Part shown: positions 8,253 to 16,816 of the stretch, piece by piece
How positions within the stretch are numbered: position 1 is the stretch's first letter
Layout: every line of letters starts with the position of its first letter
Assembly: GCA_026391655.1 (NCBI GenBank)
Contig: JAPLDR010000017.1
Coordinates: 1-36,908, forward strand
Origin: Bacteroidia bacterium
Lineage (GTDB): Bacteria > Bacteroidota > Bacteroidia > Bacteroidales > Prolixibacteraceae
Reading direction: 5' to 3'
Length of the DNA stretch: 36,908 bases
Notes under the pieces: generated by a model
Seen by the model: only the letters and a program-made list of their open reading frames with translations
The model's database searches: none
What the model was told of the DNA's origin: nothing
Translations under genes and position numbers: made by a program

Positions 8253-9368
8253 TTAGGATTTTTTTTCAGCCTCTTTTTTCTTCGGGTCAACCAACGATCC
8301 TTTCAAACGATCGGTTTTCGTAATCCCTGAGATGATCTCAATATTAATCCCGTCAGAAATCCCCGTTTTAACAAATTTCTTCTCAAATTTTTGTGGAAGC
8401 GATTCTACTTCAACAAATGCCGAATCTTTCTCAAACTTGATTAACCCTTCGGGAATTGCCAGTACACTATCGCGTTTTTCAAGCACAATATTAGCATTTG
8501 CGCTGTAGCCCGAGCGGATAAACTGACCTTCCTTGAGCTTTACATCAGCCTTAATATCAAACTGAATAGCACCGTTTTCAATCAAACCCTTCGGGGCAAT
8601 ATACTTTAATATGGCGTTGAATTTTTCTGATTCAATTGCGCCAATCGTCAGTTCAATATTCATCCCCTCTTTGATTTTACCAACTTCGGTTTCGTCAACT
8701 TTTCCCTGGAAAATCATATCGTTCATATCGGCTACGATACCAATTGTGGTTCCGGCATTAAAATTATTGGCCTGAATAACAGAGAATCCCTCTTTAACCG
8801 GTACGTCCAGCACCATCCCTTCGATGGTAGAACGAATCAATGTATTGGTTGTTGTTTCCGAGTTTTTGGTAACCCCCTTGCGTATAAGTTCAAGGTTGTT
8901 TTCAGCAGCTTCCGACTCTTCTTTGGCCGAATTAAAGGTTAGTTTTGCTTTCTGCATCTCCTCTTTCGAAATCACCTGTTTTGCAAAAAGTGCCGATTGC
9001 CTGTCGAAATCGATGCGTGCATCATCCATATTTAATTTTGCACGATTTACACGTGATTCGGCGTTGTTAAGGTTTACCATATCAGGTATAATTTTAACCC
9101 TTGCAATGACATCGCCTTTCTTAATCTTTTGTCCGGCCAGGATAAAGATCTCTTCCACAATACCCGATACCTGTGGCTTAATCTCGATCTCCTTGCGGGG
9201 AATAACCGAACCCGTTGCAACAGTTTTCTTCACAATATTGGTTACCTGGGCCTTCTGAATCTCGAATACCTCTGGCTTTGCCTGCGATTTTTTGTAAAGG
9301 AATACAAATGTTCCTATGAACACAACCGCAAGTAATGTAAGCCCGAAAATTTTAAAAATCTTTTTCAT
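8253..9368 (-). CDS. HlyD/MacA-like periplasmic adaptor of an ABC efflux pump
   Basis: A 371-residue membrane-fusion protein. Residues about 5-27 are an N-terminal membrane anchor. A lipoyl/biotinyl half-motif follows (VATGSVIPRKEIEIKPQVSG, IKKGDVIARV), then a coiled-coil hairpin (about 100-165), the second lipoyl half (IRSTIEGMVLDVPVKEG) and beta-barrel and membrane-proximal domains. This is the MacA/HlyD arrangement. It should link the two FtsX-type permeases to the TolC-like channel. It lies between them in the operon, 41 bp after the second permease. The Lys/Glu-rich tail (KKKEAEKKS) has no known role. Confidence 0.92.
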   Translation of the reverse strand: MKKIFKIFGLTLLAVVFIGTFVFLYKKSQAKPEVFEIQKAQVTNIVKKTVATGSVIPRKEIEIKPQVSGIVEEIFILAGQKIKKGDVIARVKIIPDMVNLNNAESRVNRAKLNMDDARIDFDRQSALFAKQVISKEEMQKAKLTFNSAKEESEAAENNLELIRKGVTKNSETTTNTLIRSTIEGMVLDVPVKEGFSVIQANNFNAGTTIGIVADMNDMIFQGKVDETEVGKIKEGMNIELTIGAIESEKFNAILKYIAPKGLIENGAIQFDIKADVKLKEGQFIRSGYSANANIVLEKRDSVLAIPEGLIKFEKDSAFVEVESLPQKFEKKFVKTGISDGINIEIISGITKTDRLKGSLVDPKKKEAEKKS

Positions 9369-9409
9369 GATAATTCTATTATTCTGTTAATTTATTAATT
9401 TTCAATATA

Positions 9410-10681
9410 TTATTCTTCTCTTAATGCATCAATTGGTTTAATTTTAATGGCCCGTGTTGCGGGAATCATCCCTGCAAACAAGCCTGCAATAATCAATACT
9501 GCCAGTGCTGAAATTGCCACGGTAAGACTAACTTCGGGATGTGTAAAAAAAACATGATCGTCACTTTTCCCGGTCGAACTTTCCAACACCTTGCTGACCA
9601 ATTCGAGTAATCCGACCCCGAGAGATAAACCGATATAGCCGGCAACGGTGGTTAAAACAACGCTCTCGAGCATAATCTGGGCAATAATAGTACGCGGTGT
9701 AGCACCTATAGCCCGCTGAACACCGATCTCCTTGGTCCGCTCTTTAATAATTACAAGCATGATGTTGCTTACGCCGATTACTCCGGCAAGAAGTGTCCCT
9801 ACTCCAACAATCCAGGTTAAGATCTGAATTCCGAGAAAAAGACCGCTCATTTGCTTAAACTCCTTTTCTATATTTACACTATTCAAAGCCTGTTCATCAG
9901 TTGGAGCAATCGAGTGTTTCTTTTTTATAAAGGACTTAACTTTATCCTCAACTACGCTTACCGGTACACCCTTTTTTGCAGTAATCGCCAAAAAATGCAC
10001 CTGATTACCCATATTATAAGTTTGTAACATCGTTGTAAATGGCAAGGAAACAGATTCTTCAGTACGTCCATTAATATTTATCCTCGTTTCTGGCTTAATC
10101 AATCCCACCACCTGGTAATAAACCCCCGAAATTTTAAGATACTGTCCAATCGGATTCTCTTTAGGATCGAACATCTGCTCAAATACTTTCTCTCCGATCA
10201 CACATACTTTACGCTTGTCTCGAATATCCATTTCGTTGATCCAGCGACCTTTCAACACCGTGCAGGGATCAATTTTCACATAGTCCGGATAATCGCCCTT
10301 TACATTGAAAGCGCCATTCTTCTTTCCCCTGATCACATTCGGTCCGCCGTTGTTACGGCCTCCAAAGTTTTTAGGGGTAATATATTCTATTTCAGGAACA
10401 TTATTCCTTAAGTACACAAGATCTTCTGCCTCCATGTTCCAGTATCGGCCACGCTTGAACCCTTTATATGGTTCGCTGGTTCTGTCTGTCCAAAAGAATG
10501 CCGAATTCACAGCAAATTTTGAAACGCCTTCAACTATACCATTTTCAAGCCCTTTACCAGCTCCTGCCATAACAATAAGCATAAAGATACCCCAAAATAC
10601 GCCAAACGCTGTGAGTAAACTCCGTATCTTATTCTTTGCCAGGGCATTCCAAATTTCATTCCACCTGTCGATATCAAACAT
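9410..10681 (-). CDS. MacB-like ABC permease (second of pair)
   Basis: A 423-residue permease. I place the start at the ATG at 10681 because MFDIDRWNEIWNALAKNK aligns with the N-terminus of the neighbouring permease; a TTG nine bases upstream is less likely. The architecture is MacB-like: one N-terminal TM helix (LLTAFGVFWGIFMLIVMAGAG), a large periplasmic MacB_PCD domain (about 45-270) and three C-terminal FtsX-type TM helices, with the conserved GVSNIMLVIIKERTKEIGVQRAIGA loop that contacts the ATPase. Its own ATPase domain is missing and is supplied by the separate subunit at 12007. With the paralogue next door it probably forms a heterodimeric mechanotransmission transporter that drives the adaptor and TolC. 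Confidence 0.9.
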   Translation of the reverse strand: MFDIDRWNEIWNALAKNKIRSLLTAFGVFWGIFMLIVMAGAGKGLENGIVEGVSKFAVNSAFFWTDRTSEPYKGFKRGRYWNMEAEDLVYLRNNVPEIEYITPKNFGGRNNGGPNVIRGKKNGAFNVKGDYPDYVKIDPCTVLKGRWINEMDIRDKRKVCVIGEKVFEQMFDPKENPIGQYLKISGVYYQVVGLIKPETRININGRTEESVSLPFTTMLQTYNMGNQVHFLAITAKKGVPVSVVEDKVKSFIKKKHSIAPTDEQALNSVNIEKEFKQMSGLFLGIQILTWIVGVGTLLAGVIGVSNIMLVIIKERTKEIGVQRAIGATPRTIIAQIMLESVVLTTVAGYIGLSLGVGLLELVSKVLESSTGKSDDHVFFTHPEVSLTVAISALAVLIIAGLFAGMIPATRAIKIKPIDALREE

Positions 10682-10735
10682 CGCTTTCAATTTTTATAGG
10701 TTTCTACTCCGAATTCGAAAACCGATTGCCTATTA

Positions 10736-11995
10736 TTAATTTTCGTCACGTAAAGCCTCGATAGGTTTTACATTAGCCGCTTTTCGGGCTGGCAAATAAC
10801 CTGCAAGTGCACCTGATATTACCAATATCAGGGTTGAGGCAATTGCAGTTCCAAAGTCAACGGTGGGATTGCGGAAAAACATACCATCGCCTCCGCCGGA
10901 AGCCAACATCTTCTCTATCAAAAAATTAATACCCTCCATAATACTTACTCCTACTACTAATCCGGCATACCCTGCCACAGTAGTTATAAGGATTGATTCG
11001 AGCAGAACAAGACCAATCACTGATGAAGGCGATGCCCCAAGTGCCTTACGGATACCAATTTCGCGGGTACGTTCTTTGACCAGGATCAGCATGATGTTAC
11101 TTACACCAACAATTCCTGCGATCAGTGTACCAATTCCAATAATCCAGACAAAGATTTTGATGGCCTGAAATATTTTCATGGTACGAATATATTCAGTCAG
11201 CATATTGAAAGAACCCATTGCCCGTTTATCCTTTGGATCAAAATTGTGTCGTTGCGCCATTTCCAGTCTCACTTTTTCAGTAATCGCATCAGCTTCTTCA
11301 ACCGTCTTTACCATTTTTGTAGTAAGAGCAAACGAATGTACCCTGTCGCCTCCGTTAAAAATACGCTGGGCAGTCGTAACCGGAATGTAAGCAGTCCTCT
11401 CATCCTGCCTTTTTTTGTCGTATGAAACTCCAACAACTTTGAAAGGAACATTATTCAATTTAATATACTTACCCATTGGGTCCTCATCTTTGAACAATGC
11501 TTTCTTAATATTGTCGCCAATAACAATTACTTTCCGGAAATCTGTCATATCCAGATCATTGATAAATCGACCCTCAACAACGTTCACTTTTTCCATGTCC
11601 TTTAATGCCGGATGACACGATGAGGTTTGGAATGAACCATATTCGTTCTTATAAGAATATAGGATATTTCCCGGCAGGTAAAATCTCGACGATACCTGAT
11701 CAAGATCCTCATTCTTCTCATTAAGGAAAGTGTAATCCTCATTTTTGAATTTGATTGGACGCCCCTCTTTAAGTCCCTTATAAGGAAGTGAAGTTTCACC
11801 GGTCCATAACCACATAATATTTATAGAATTATCGGCAAACTGTTCTTTTACACCGTTTTGGAGGCCATTCCCCGACCCCAGAAGGATCATGAGCATAAAA
11901 ATACCCCAGGCAACGGAAAACCCTGTAAGGAAAGTCCGTAGTTTATTCTTTTTAATGGTAGCAAATATCTCTTGCCAAACATCTACATCAAACAT
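10736..11995 (-). CDS. MacB-like ABC permease (first of pair)
   Basis: A 419-residue paralogue of the downstream permease with the same layout: an N-terminal TM (FLTGFSVAWGIFMLMILLGSG), a periplasmic MacB_PCD domain and three C-terminal TM helices around GVSNIMLILVKERTREIGIRKALGA. The start is the ATG at 11995. It begins 11 bp after the ATPase stop, so translation is probably coupled. The second permease starts 54 bp downstream. The pair is clearly an old duplication: many aligned motifs, but the periplasmic domains have diverged. Role: half of the transmembrane dimer of the efflux pump. Confidence 0.9.
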   Translation of the reverse strand: MFDVDVWQEIFATIKKNKLRTFLTGFSVAWGIFMLMILLGSGNGLQNGVKEQFADNSINIMWLWTGETSLPYKGLKEGRPIKFKNEDYTFLNEKNEDLDQVSSRFYLPGNILYSYKNEYGSFQTSSCHPALKDMEKVNVVEGRFINDLDMTDFRKVIVIGDNIKKALFKDEDPMGKYIKLNNVPFKVVGVSYDKKRQDERTAYIPVTTAQRIFNGGDRVHSFALTTKMVKTVEEADAITEKVRLEMAQRHNFDPKDKRAMGSFNMLTEYIRTMKIFQAIKIFVWIIGIGTLIAGIVGVSNIMLILVKERTREIGIRKALGASPSSVIGLVLLESILITTVAGYAGLVVGVSIMEGINFLIEKMLASGGGDGMFFRNPTVDFGTAIASTLILVISGALAGYLPARKAANVKPIEALRDEN

Positions 11996-12006
11996 AGTAA
12001 CAGGTT

Positions 12007-12720
12007 TTATTCGGTTCGTACGCGGTCTTTGAATAACTGTAAATCTCCATTTTTAATAACCTCCTCAATCACACCGTCTTTCAGCCTGATGATTTTTTTG
12101 GTCATAGCTGCAATATCGTGCTCATGAGTGACAATAATAACCGTCTTTCCCTGATCATTGATCTCTTTTAAAATATCCATGACCTCGAAAGAGGTAGTAG
12201 AATCGAGCATTCCGGTAGGTTCATCAGCAAGGATGATCTTAGGTTTTGAGATCAGGGCACGTGCTATTGCGACACGTTGTTTTTGACCGCCCGACATCTC
12301 ACTCGGTAAATGATGAGCCCACTCTTTTAATCCAAGCCGATCGAGGTATTCAAGCGCAATCTGATTACGCTTTCTGCGACTAACTTTTTGATAATAAAGC
12401 GGTAAAGCCACATTTTCCATGGCATTCTTAAATGATATCAGGTTAAATGACTGAAAGATAAATCCAATCATTTCATTGCGGGTCAGTGCAGCTTTGGTTT
12501 CATTCAAGCCTTGCATCAGCCTCCCACCCAGATAATAACTTCCCAGATCATAATCATCAAGAATTCCTATAATATTCAGCAAAGTGGACTTTCCCGAACC
12601 AGATGAACCCCTGACGGCTACAAACTCTCCTTCTTCAATTACCAGGTCCAACCCTTTTAACACGTGCAGGCTGTTTGTGCCCATCACATACGACTTATGC
12701 AGATTACTAATCTGTATCAT
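12007..12720 (-). CDS. ABC transporter ATPase, MacB/LolD-like
   Basis: A 237-residue cytoplasmic ATPase. It has Walker A GSSGSGKST (about 38-46), Q-loop FIFQSFNLI, signature MSGGQKQRVAIARAL, Walker B KIILADEPT, D-loop and H-loop VTHEHD. The GSSGSGKSTLLNIIG context and IQISNLHKSYVMGTNSLHVLKGL start are typical of the LolD/MacB/FtsE class that partners FtsX-fold permeases. It is the first gene of the five-gene efflux operon. The 396-bp region upstream carries palindromes shared with the sensor-kinase promoter region at 18 kb, which suggests control by that two-component system or by a common repressor. Confidence 0.93.
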   Translation of the reverse strand: MIQISNLHKSYVMGTNSLHVLKGLDLVIEEGEFVAVRGSSGSGKSTLLNIIGILDDYDLGSYYLGGRLMQGLNETKAALTRNEMIGFIFQSFNLISFKNAMENVALPLYYQKVSRRKRNQIALEYLDRLGLKEWAHHLPSEMSGGQKQRVAIARALISKPKIILADEPTGMLDSTTSFEVMDILKEINDQGKTVIIVTHEHDIAAMTKKIIRLKDGVIEEVIKNGDLQLFKDRVRTE

Positions 12721-12743
12721 TTTATTTAAGTTTTATCAATTAC

Positions 12744-12759
12744 TGCCCGTTCACGGACA
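12744..12759. promoter_or_regulatory. TGTCCGTTAACGGACA-like operator, proximal site
   Basis: TGCCCGTTCACGGACA matches the self-complementary consensus TGTCCGTTAACGGACA at 14 of 16 positions. The consensus was derived by comparing this site with those at 12953 and 18139. The location just upstream of the efflux-operon start fits an operator. The binding protein is unknown. Confidence 0.5.
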
Positions 12760-12849
12760 CTTAAAATTATTAGACGACAAGTTTCTCAAATCGTTACAGC
12801 GAAAATCATATTTTTTTTACTCGATTTTCAAATGATTTCATAATGGTTT

Positions 12850-12983
12850 ACAAGAGTCATGCCACCAACTGCATCTAATTATATAACAGTAATATATCGT
12901 TTTCCAGATTAAAAACGGACCGTTCAAAACTGTACAGTTTTTTGCTTTTGTGTGTTCATTAACGGACACTTTATTTGAAAAAA
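12850..12983. repeat. Duplicated 134-bp regulatory block, copy 1
   Basis: It aligns without gaps to 18036-18169. The first 18 bases (ACAAGAGTCATRCCACCA) and the last 66 bases (starting GACCGTT and ending TTATTTGAARAA) are strongly conserved, while the middle 50 bases have diverged. The conserved 68-base spacing between the two cores argues for shared descent or a shared protein complex. It includes the palindrome at 12953-12968. Confidence 0.75.
12953..12968. promoter_or_regulatory. TGTCCGTTAACGGACA-like operator, distal site
   Basis: TGTTCATTAACGGACA matches the palindromic consensus at 14 of 16 positions. It lies within the duplicated block, about 235 bp upstream of the efflux operon. A counterpart occurs at the same block position in front of the sensor kinase (18139-18154). 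Confidence 0.5.
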
Positions 12984-13046
12984 TCTCACTTCGGCGGGAA
13001 GAATGGCACTATTTTAACCCGGATTACAACTATCCATAATAATTAA

Positions 13047-13081
13047 GACTTCATGTGGTCTGCAAGACCCAGCATGAAGTC
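13047..13081 (-). terminator. Terminator of the ABC-2/transglutaminase operon
   Basis: GACTTCATG (13047-13055) and CATGAAGTC (13073-13081) form a perfect 9-bp stem enclosing a second small stem (GGTCT/AGACC). It lies 35 bp beyond the stop of the ABC-2 permease. On the minus strand it is followed by TTAATTATTA; on the + strand by CTTCTATTTATTTT, so it could act in both directions. Confidence 0.65.
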
Positions 13082-13116
13082 CTTCTATTTATTTTAGCCA
13101 GTGCTTTTATGTCCAT

Positions 13117-13872
13117 TTAAACAATCTTTAAAATATTTTTCTTAAACATCAGAAGGGCAATGAAATTTAGTAAAGTTCCAATGCCAATTAAAACAAAAAC
13201 TCTTGATAAGAATGTAATATCTGTCAATGGAAGAAGCTTCCAAAAGATGTCATAAATCCCCTGTATCCCCCAATAATTAACGGAAAAGACAGCCATTTTT
13301 TGCATAATTTCCGGCATTACAAATATAGGAACCATACTACCTCCGATGGCACTCATTATCATTACAATTATGGTTGAAAATCCTTGCACCTGTTGACGTG
13401 TTTTAGCAAATGAGGCGAGAACCACACCAAAACCGGAACAGGCAAAGGCTATCGTAAAAATCATAAGTACAAGTGAAGGGAGATGATGCATAATGTCTAA
13501 GCCAAAAACCAGCCAGGCATAAACAAACATGATGGACAACTGAATAATGGAAATGATATTCGCAAATACCAATTTCCCAAAGAGGATATGATTAGGAGGT
13601 ATGGGTGAGCATAGTAACTTCTTTAACATGCCATCCTGCTTTTCATCCAAAAGACTTCCTCCTATCCCTGCAACTGAAAATAACAGCATCATTACCGATG
13701 TGCCAGCCACCGAGTGAACAAGACTCACTAATTTACCTTCTTCGGAATTATTCGTTTTTCCGAAAATAAAAGCAAACAGGGTTATAAATATTATGGGCAA
13801 TGCAAAAGTCAGCATTATGCCTTGCCTATCACTAAAGAACAATTTCAGATCTTTCTTTACCAGTTTTATCAT
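13117..13872 (-). CDS. ABC-2 type transporter permease
   Basis: A 251-residue inner-membrane protein with six predicted TM helices: a first helix at about 20-40 (GIMLTFALPIIFITLFAFIFG), then a cluster from about 55 to the end. This is the layout of ABC-2 permeases. The LDEKQDGMLKKLLCSPIPPNHILFGKL coupling-helix region is typical of the drug/antibiotic/Nod-factor exporter branch. It overlaps the ATPase gene by four bases (ATGA-type coupling), so the two make one transporter. It is the last gene of a five-gene operon and is followed by a strong hairpin. The substrate is unknown. The exported transglutaminase/FGE-like product of the same operon could be functionally tied to it. Confidence 0.92.
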   Translation of the reverse strand: MIKLVKKDLKLFFSDRQGIMLTFALPIIFITLFAFIFGKTNNSEEGKLVSLVHSVAGTSVMMLLFSVAGIGGSLLDEKQDGMLKKLLCSPIPPNHILFGKLVFANIISIIQLSIMFVYAWLVFGLDIMHHLPSLVLMIFTIAFACSGFGVVLASFAKTRQQVQGFSTIIVMIMSAIGGSMVPIFVMPEIMQKMAVFSVNYWGIQGIYDIFWKLLPLTDITFLSRVFVLIGIGTLLNFIALLMFKKNILKIV

Positions 13873-14795
13873 TTGTCTCTTAGTTGTTTACCGGTTAAAC
13901 TTAAAAAAATGGTTTCAAGGTTTATTTTTCGGATATCAATATGTATGATGTCAAGCCCGACCTCATTGCACTTTAATATTATTTTCGATAAATCACCCTG
14001 AATATTCATGGAATAAAAATGTATTGCGTCGTCGAAACGCTGGAGATCGTTCCAGTCATTTACAATTGCAGTGTAGCGCTCATCCGTAAGATTGGTAAAA
14101 GAGATCACAACAGTTTCTTTCATCGAACCCGAAGTCCTTAATTCATCCAATGTTCCCTGCGCAATGATTTCACCGTTATCAATAATTCCGATCCGATCGC
14201 ACAAACGCTCAGCCTCTTCCATATAATGCGAAGTATATACAATTGTCATTCCCTCTTTATGAAGCTTTTCCACCACTTCAAAAATCAAATTCCGGCTTTG
14301 AGGGTCAATACCCACGGTGGGTTCATCCATAAACAGGACTTTAGGCCTATGAAGCAATGCTGAGGCGATATTAACTCTGCGTTTCATTCCACCGGAATAG
14401 GTTTTCACCTTATCATTCTTCCTGTCGGTCAGTCCGAGCAGGTTTACTATTTCATCAATACGTGCTTTTAATTCTAGTTTTGGAACATTATATAAGCCTC
14501 CCCAAAACAGTAAGTTATCATATGCCGGTAGCTCATTATAAAGTGCTATTTCCTGTGTAACAACGCCAATGTTCTTCTTACATTCCAGGGGATTCTTCTT
14601 TAAATCATATCCGGCTATACTCACTTTTCCTTCATTTGGCTCTATAAGTGTGCTCATGATGGAGATCGTCGTCGTTTTTCCTGCACCATTCGGCCCCAAC
14701 AACCCATAACATTCACCTTGCGGAATGTTGAATGAAATACCTTTCAACGCTTCAATGGTATCGAATGTTTTTCTAAGGTTTGAAACATTAATCAT
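13869..14795 (-). CDS. ABC-2 transporter ATPase
   Basis: A 308-residue ATPase: Walker A GPNGAGKTT (about 34-42), Q-loop VTQEIALYNELPAYDNL, signature YSGGMKRRVNIASAL, Walker B VLFMDEPTVGIDP and H-loop TSHYMEE. These place it in the NatA/DrrA/CcmA-like group that serves ABC-2 permeases. The C-terminal 80 residues form the extra small domain usual for DrrA-like proteins. It starts 15 bp after the transglutaminase/FGE-like gene and overlaps the permease gene by four bases, so it is translationally coupled. Confidence 0.94.
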   Translation of the reverse strand: MINVSNLRKTFDTIEALKGISFNIPQGECYGLLGPNGAGKTTTISIMSTLIEPNEGKVSIAGYDLKKNPLECKKNIGVVTQEIALYNELPAYDNLLFWGGLYNVPKLELKARIDEIVNLLGLTDRKNDKVKTYSGGMKRRVNIASALLHRPKVLFMDEPTVGIDPQSRNLIFEVVEKLHKEGMTIVYTSHYMEEAERLCDRIGIIDNGEIIAQGTLDELRTSGSMKETVVISFTNLTDERYTAIVNDWNDLQRFDDAIHFYSMNIQGDLSKIILKCNEVGLDIIHIDIRKINLETIFLSLTGKQLRDK

Positions 14796-14810
14796 ATAGT
14801 CTCTCTTTTA

Positions 14811-16472
14811 TTATTTATCTTTTACTATCCTGAAACTAAGACCTGCTCCTCTATTTCCTGGAGGATCTCCTGCCCGACATGCAGACCGGCATCTCCATCC
14901 AGGAAGCCAAAAACCTCCACCACGAGAAACTTTGATTTCGCCTGTTTCTGGTCCTTTTGGATTCATTTTTTCATTAATGTTATACTCACCATACCAATCG
15001 TTGGTCCATTCAATCATATTACCATGCATATCGTATAATCCAAATGCATTGGGCGGAAAACTTCCAACGGGCTTGGCTTCCCTTCCTGAATTGTTATTAA
15101 AATATGCCTGATCTAATGTAAGGCTATCACCGGTATAAAAAGGAGTTGTAGTATTTGCACGGGCAGCATATTCCCGCTCAGCTTCTGTAGGCAACCTGCA
15201 GCCCATCCATTTGGCAAATGCATCGGCATCGTACCAACTTATTTGTGATACCGGCATATTACCGCGTTTAAATCCCCAGGGTTTTTTTCTGCCTGTAGCT
15301 TCACAAAATGCATCATATTGAGCAAAGGTTATGCAATATTTGCTCATTTTAAAGGCGCTCAATGTAACTTCATGTTGTATTTCATCGTCTTTTCTTTCTT
15401 TTTCATTTTTTGGGCTTCCCATAATAAATGTACCTCCTGGTATATCTGCAAATTCAATATCCGGTTTATTTATAGTAGTATTTTTTGTCTTCGCATTATC
15501 TTCTGAATTTTCCAATTTTATTAAATCGCCTTTAAGAGTTTTTGAAATTTGAATTTGAGGCGTATTATTGTAAATTTTCTGTAATTTCGATAGGTTAACT
15601 GCATCAAGCGATTTCATTAATTCGCAAATCTTGTTCAGGATTTCGATTTGTTCAGTTGGTAATTGATTATTGTTTTTAAAAGCATCATCCAATATAGGTG
15701 CATTCTGATAGATCGTATATTCGGTTCCCAATATTGATGCTAAATCCGGACCGATTTTCCCCACTATCGAAACTAATCCGATATGATTGCCTGGTAACCC
15801 ATATAAGGCAGGATCTATCTCCTTTTTCTGCAATTTAAACCATGTCTCATTACTAAAATCGAATTTTTCCCTGCTAAAATCAATCATACCTGTGCCTGGA
15901 TCCACAAGCATCCAACGCTTCTCTTTTTTATTCCATACTTCACAAATTGTGTGACTCGCATGAAAACCAGGTATTAAATAGGTGGCATGTCCGGAACGAA
16001 CCCTGGCCGGAATGCCACGATGCTTTAGTACTGAGGCCAGCAGAATTGCATATTCCCTGCAACCCAAAACTAACCGGTCTTCTGGTTTCCGGTCTTTTAC
16101 AAATCCCCTGGAGTCATAAGTTACCAGACCCTTTAAAATCGATTTAATTGTCGGATAGTTTGCTATTTCATTCCATCGTTCTTTAGGGATTTGCTTACTG
16201 TAATATGGTAACTCACTGAAGGGATGAATAAACTGTGATTTGATTAAACTGCAAAGTTCGGGTAAAGAATCAGGAAGGTTTTTATACAAATATGCATATT
16301 CTCCAGGATCGGTAAATGTACTATACTGACGATAGAAGTTTAATGCTTGCATGTCGTCTTTACTAAATGTATTTTTCAGAATCTGCCCATCGTAAGCCTT
16401 TTGCGGGCTATTTTGAGCGCAACAAACATCCATCATGATGGATACCATTAAAATAAATACTGTGTTTTTCAT
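14811..16472 (-). CDS. Exported transglutaminase-like / formylglycine-generating-enzyme-like fusion protein
   Basis: A 553-residue protein with a signal peptide (residues 1-19, cleavage near CCAQ). The first half holds a transglutaminase-like Cys protease fold with a visible triad: C138 in LGCREYAILLASVLKHRGIPARV, H171 or H174 in HASHTICEVW, and D191 in WMLVDPG. After a linker (about 250-335) comes an FGE/SUMF1-type domain (341-552): IPGGTFIMGS, LPTEAEREYAAR, FGLYDMHGNMIEWTNDWY and SRGGGFW...CRSACRAG. Real formylglycine synthases use a Cys-x4-Cys copper site; here the spacing is C528-RSA-C532 (x3), and most bacterial homologues keep only one of these. The domain may therefore be structural or a different non-heme enzyme. 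It sits between a regulator and an ABC-2 transporter in one operon. This domain combination is unusual. Substrate and role are unknown. Confidence 0.85.
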   Translation of the reverse strand: MKNTVFILMVSIMMDVCCAQNSPQKAYDGQILKNTFSKDDMQALNFYRQYSTFTDPGEYAYLYKNLPDSLPELCSLIKSQFIHPFSELPYYSKQIPKERWNEIANYPTIKSILKGLVTYDSRGFVKDRKPEDRLVLGCREYAILLASVLKHRGIPARVRSGHATYLIPGFHASHTICEVWNKKEKRWMLVDPGTGMIDFSREKFDFSNETWFKLQKKEIDPALYGLPGNHIGLVSIVGKIGPDLASILGTEYTIYQNAPILDDAFKNNNQLPTEQIEILNKICELMKSLDAVNLSKLQKIYNNTPQIQISKTLKGDLIKLENSEDNAKTKNTTINKPDIEFADIPGGTFIMGSPKNEKERKDDEIQHEVTLSAFKMSKYCITFAQYDAFCEATGRKKPWGFKRGNMPVSQISWYDADAFAKWMGCRLPTEAEREYAARANTTTPFYTGDSLTLDQAYFNNNSGREAKPVGSFPPNAFGLYDMHGNMIEWTNDWYGEYNINEKMNPKGPETGEIKVSRGGGFWLPGWRCRSACRAGDPPGNRGAGLSFRIVKDK

Positions 16473-16489
16473 ATTTAAAATATTAAGTA

Positions 16490-16504
16490 GTTAATATTAT
16501 TAAC
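16490..16504. promoter_or_regulatory. GTTAAT-N3-ATTAAC operator, internal copy
   Basis: GTTAATATTATTAAC is a perfect palindrome with a three-base centre, 17 bp upstream of the transglutaminase/FGE-like start and inside the 49-bp gap after the regulator gene. The same arms recur in the operon promoter at 17456-17470. It is a candidate binding site for the winged-helix protein encoded next to it, allowing separate control of the downstream three genes. Confidence 0.55.
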
Positions 16505-16521
16505 TTAATTGATAAAAAAAA

Positions 16522-16812
16522 TTACTTTGGGGGATTAATGTATTTTTTAAGATTATTTATATATGATTCAAATGCCTTAACACCTTTATGTGTAATGGAT
16601 AACATGGTTTTCGGGTAATTATTCTTAAAAGTTTTTTCAACTTCAATATAACCTGCTTCCTGTAGATTCTTTATCTGTATACTAATATTACCTGCAGCTG
16701 CTTTTGTTTCTTCCTGGATATGCGTAAACTCAACCTTTTCTGAGCTTACCAGCATAGAAATTATAGCCAACCGTAACTGAGAGTGTAACAGGGGATCTAA
16801 ATCGTTGTACAT
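16522..16812 (-). CDS. Winged-helix transcriptional regulator (HTH_34/MarR-like)
   Basis: A 96-residue cytoplasmic protein that is almost entirely one winged helix-turn-helix domain. The LLHSQLRLAIISMLVSSEKVEFTHIQEETKAAAGNISIQIKNLQEAGYIEVEK order (helix, helix, recognition helix, wing) and the C-terminal helix KAFESYINNLKKYI match HTH_34-type regulators, which bind DNA as dimers. The start is the ATG four bases after the upstream membrane-protein gene, so translation is probably coupled. The palindromes at 16490-16504 and 17456-17470 are its likely operators, which would make it autoregulatory. The inducer is unknown; the partner membrane protein may act as sensor. Confidence 0.88.
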   Translation of the reverse strand: MYNDLDPLLHSQLRLAIISMLVSSEKVEFTHIQEETKAAAGNISIQIKNLQEAGYIEVEKTFKNNYPKTMLSITHKGVKAFESYINNLKKYINPPK

Positions 16813-16816
16813 GGCG

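Larger units (their letters stand above)
12721..13046. promoter_or_regulatory. Upstream region of the efflux operon with paired palindromes
   Basis: This gap has no gene. It carries a palindrome-like site at 12744-12759 (TGCCCGTTCACGGACA), a related one at 12953-12968, AACGGACCGTT at 12914-12924, and a perfect 12-bp palindrome AACTGTACAGTT at 12928-12939. A block at 12850-12983 is duplicated at 18036-18169. The site at 12744 lies 24 bp before the ATPase start, where a bound protein could block transcription. A promoter is expected just upstream of it, but no convincing -33/-7 pair is seen. Confidence 0.6.

Noticed and set aside
12984-13046. Sigma-54 promoter at TGGCACTATTTTAACC (13002-13017)
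   Set aside because: The -24 half (TGGCAC) is present but the -12 half (TTGC) is missing, and no gene starts downstream on that strand.
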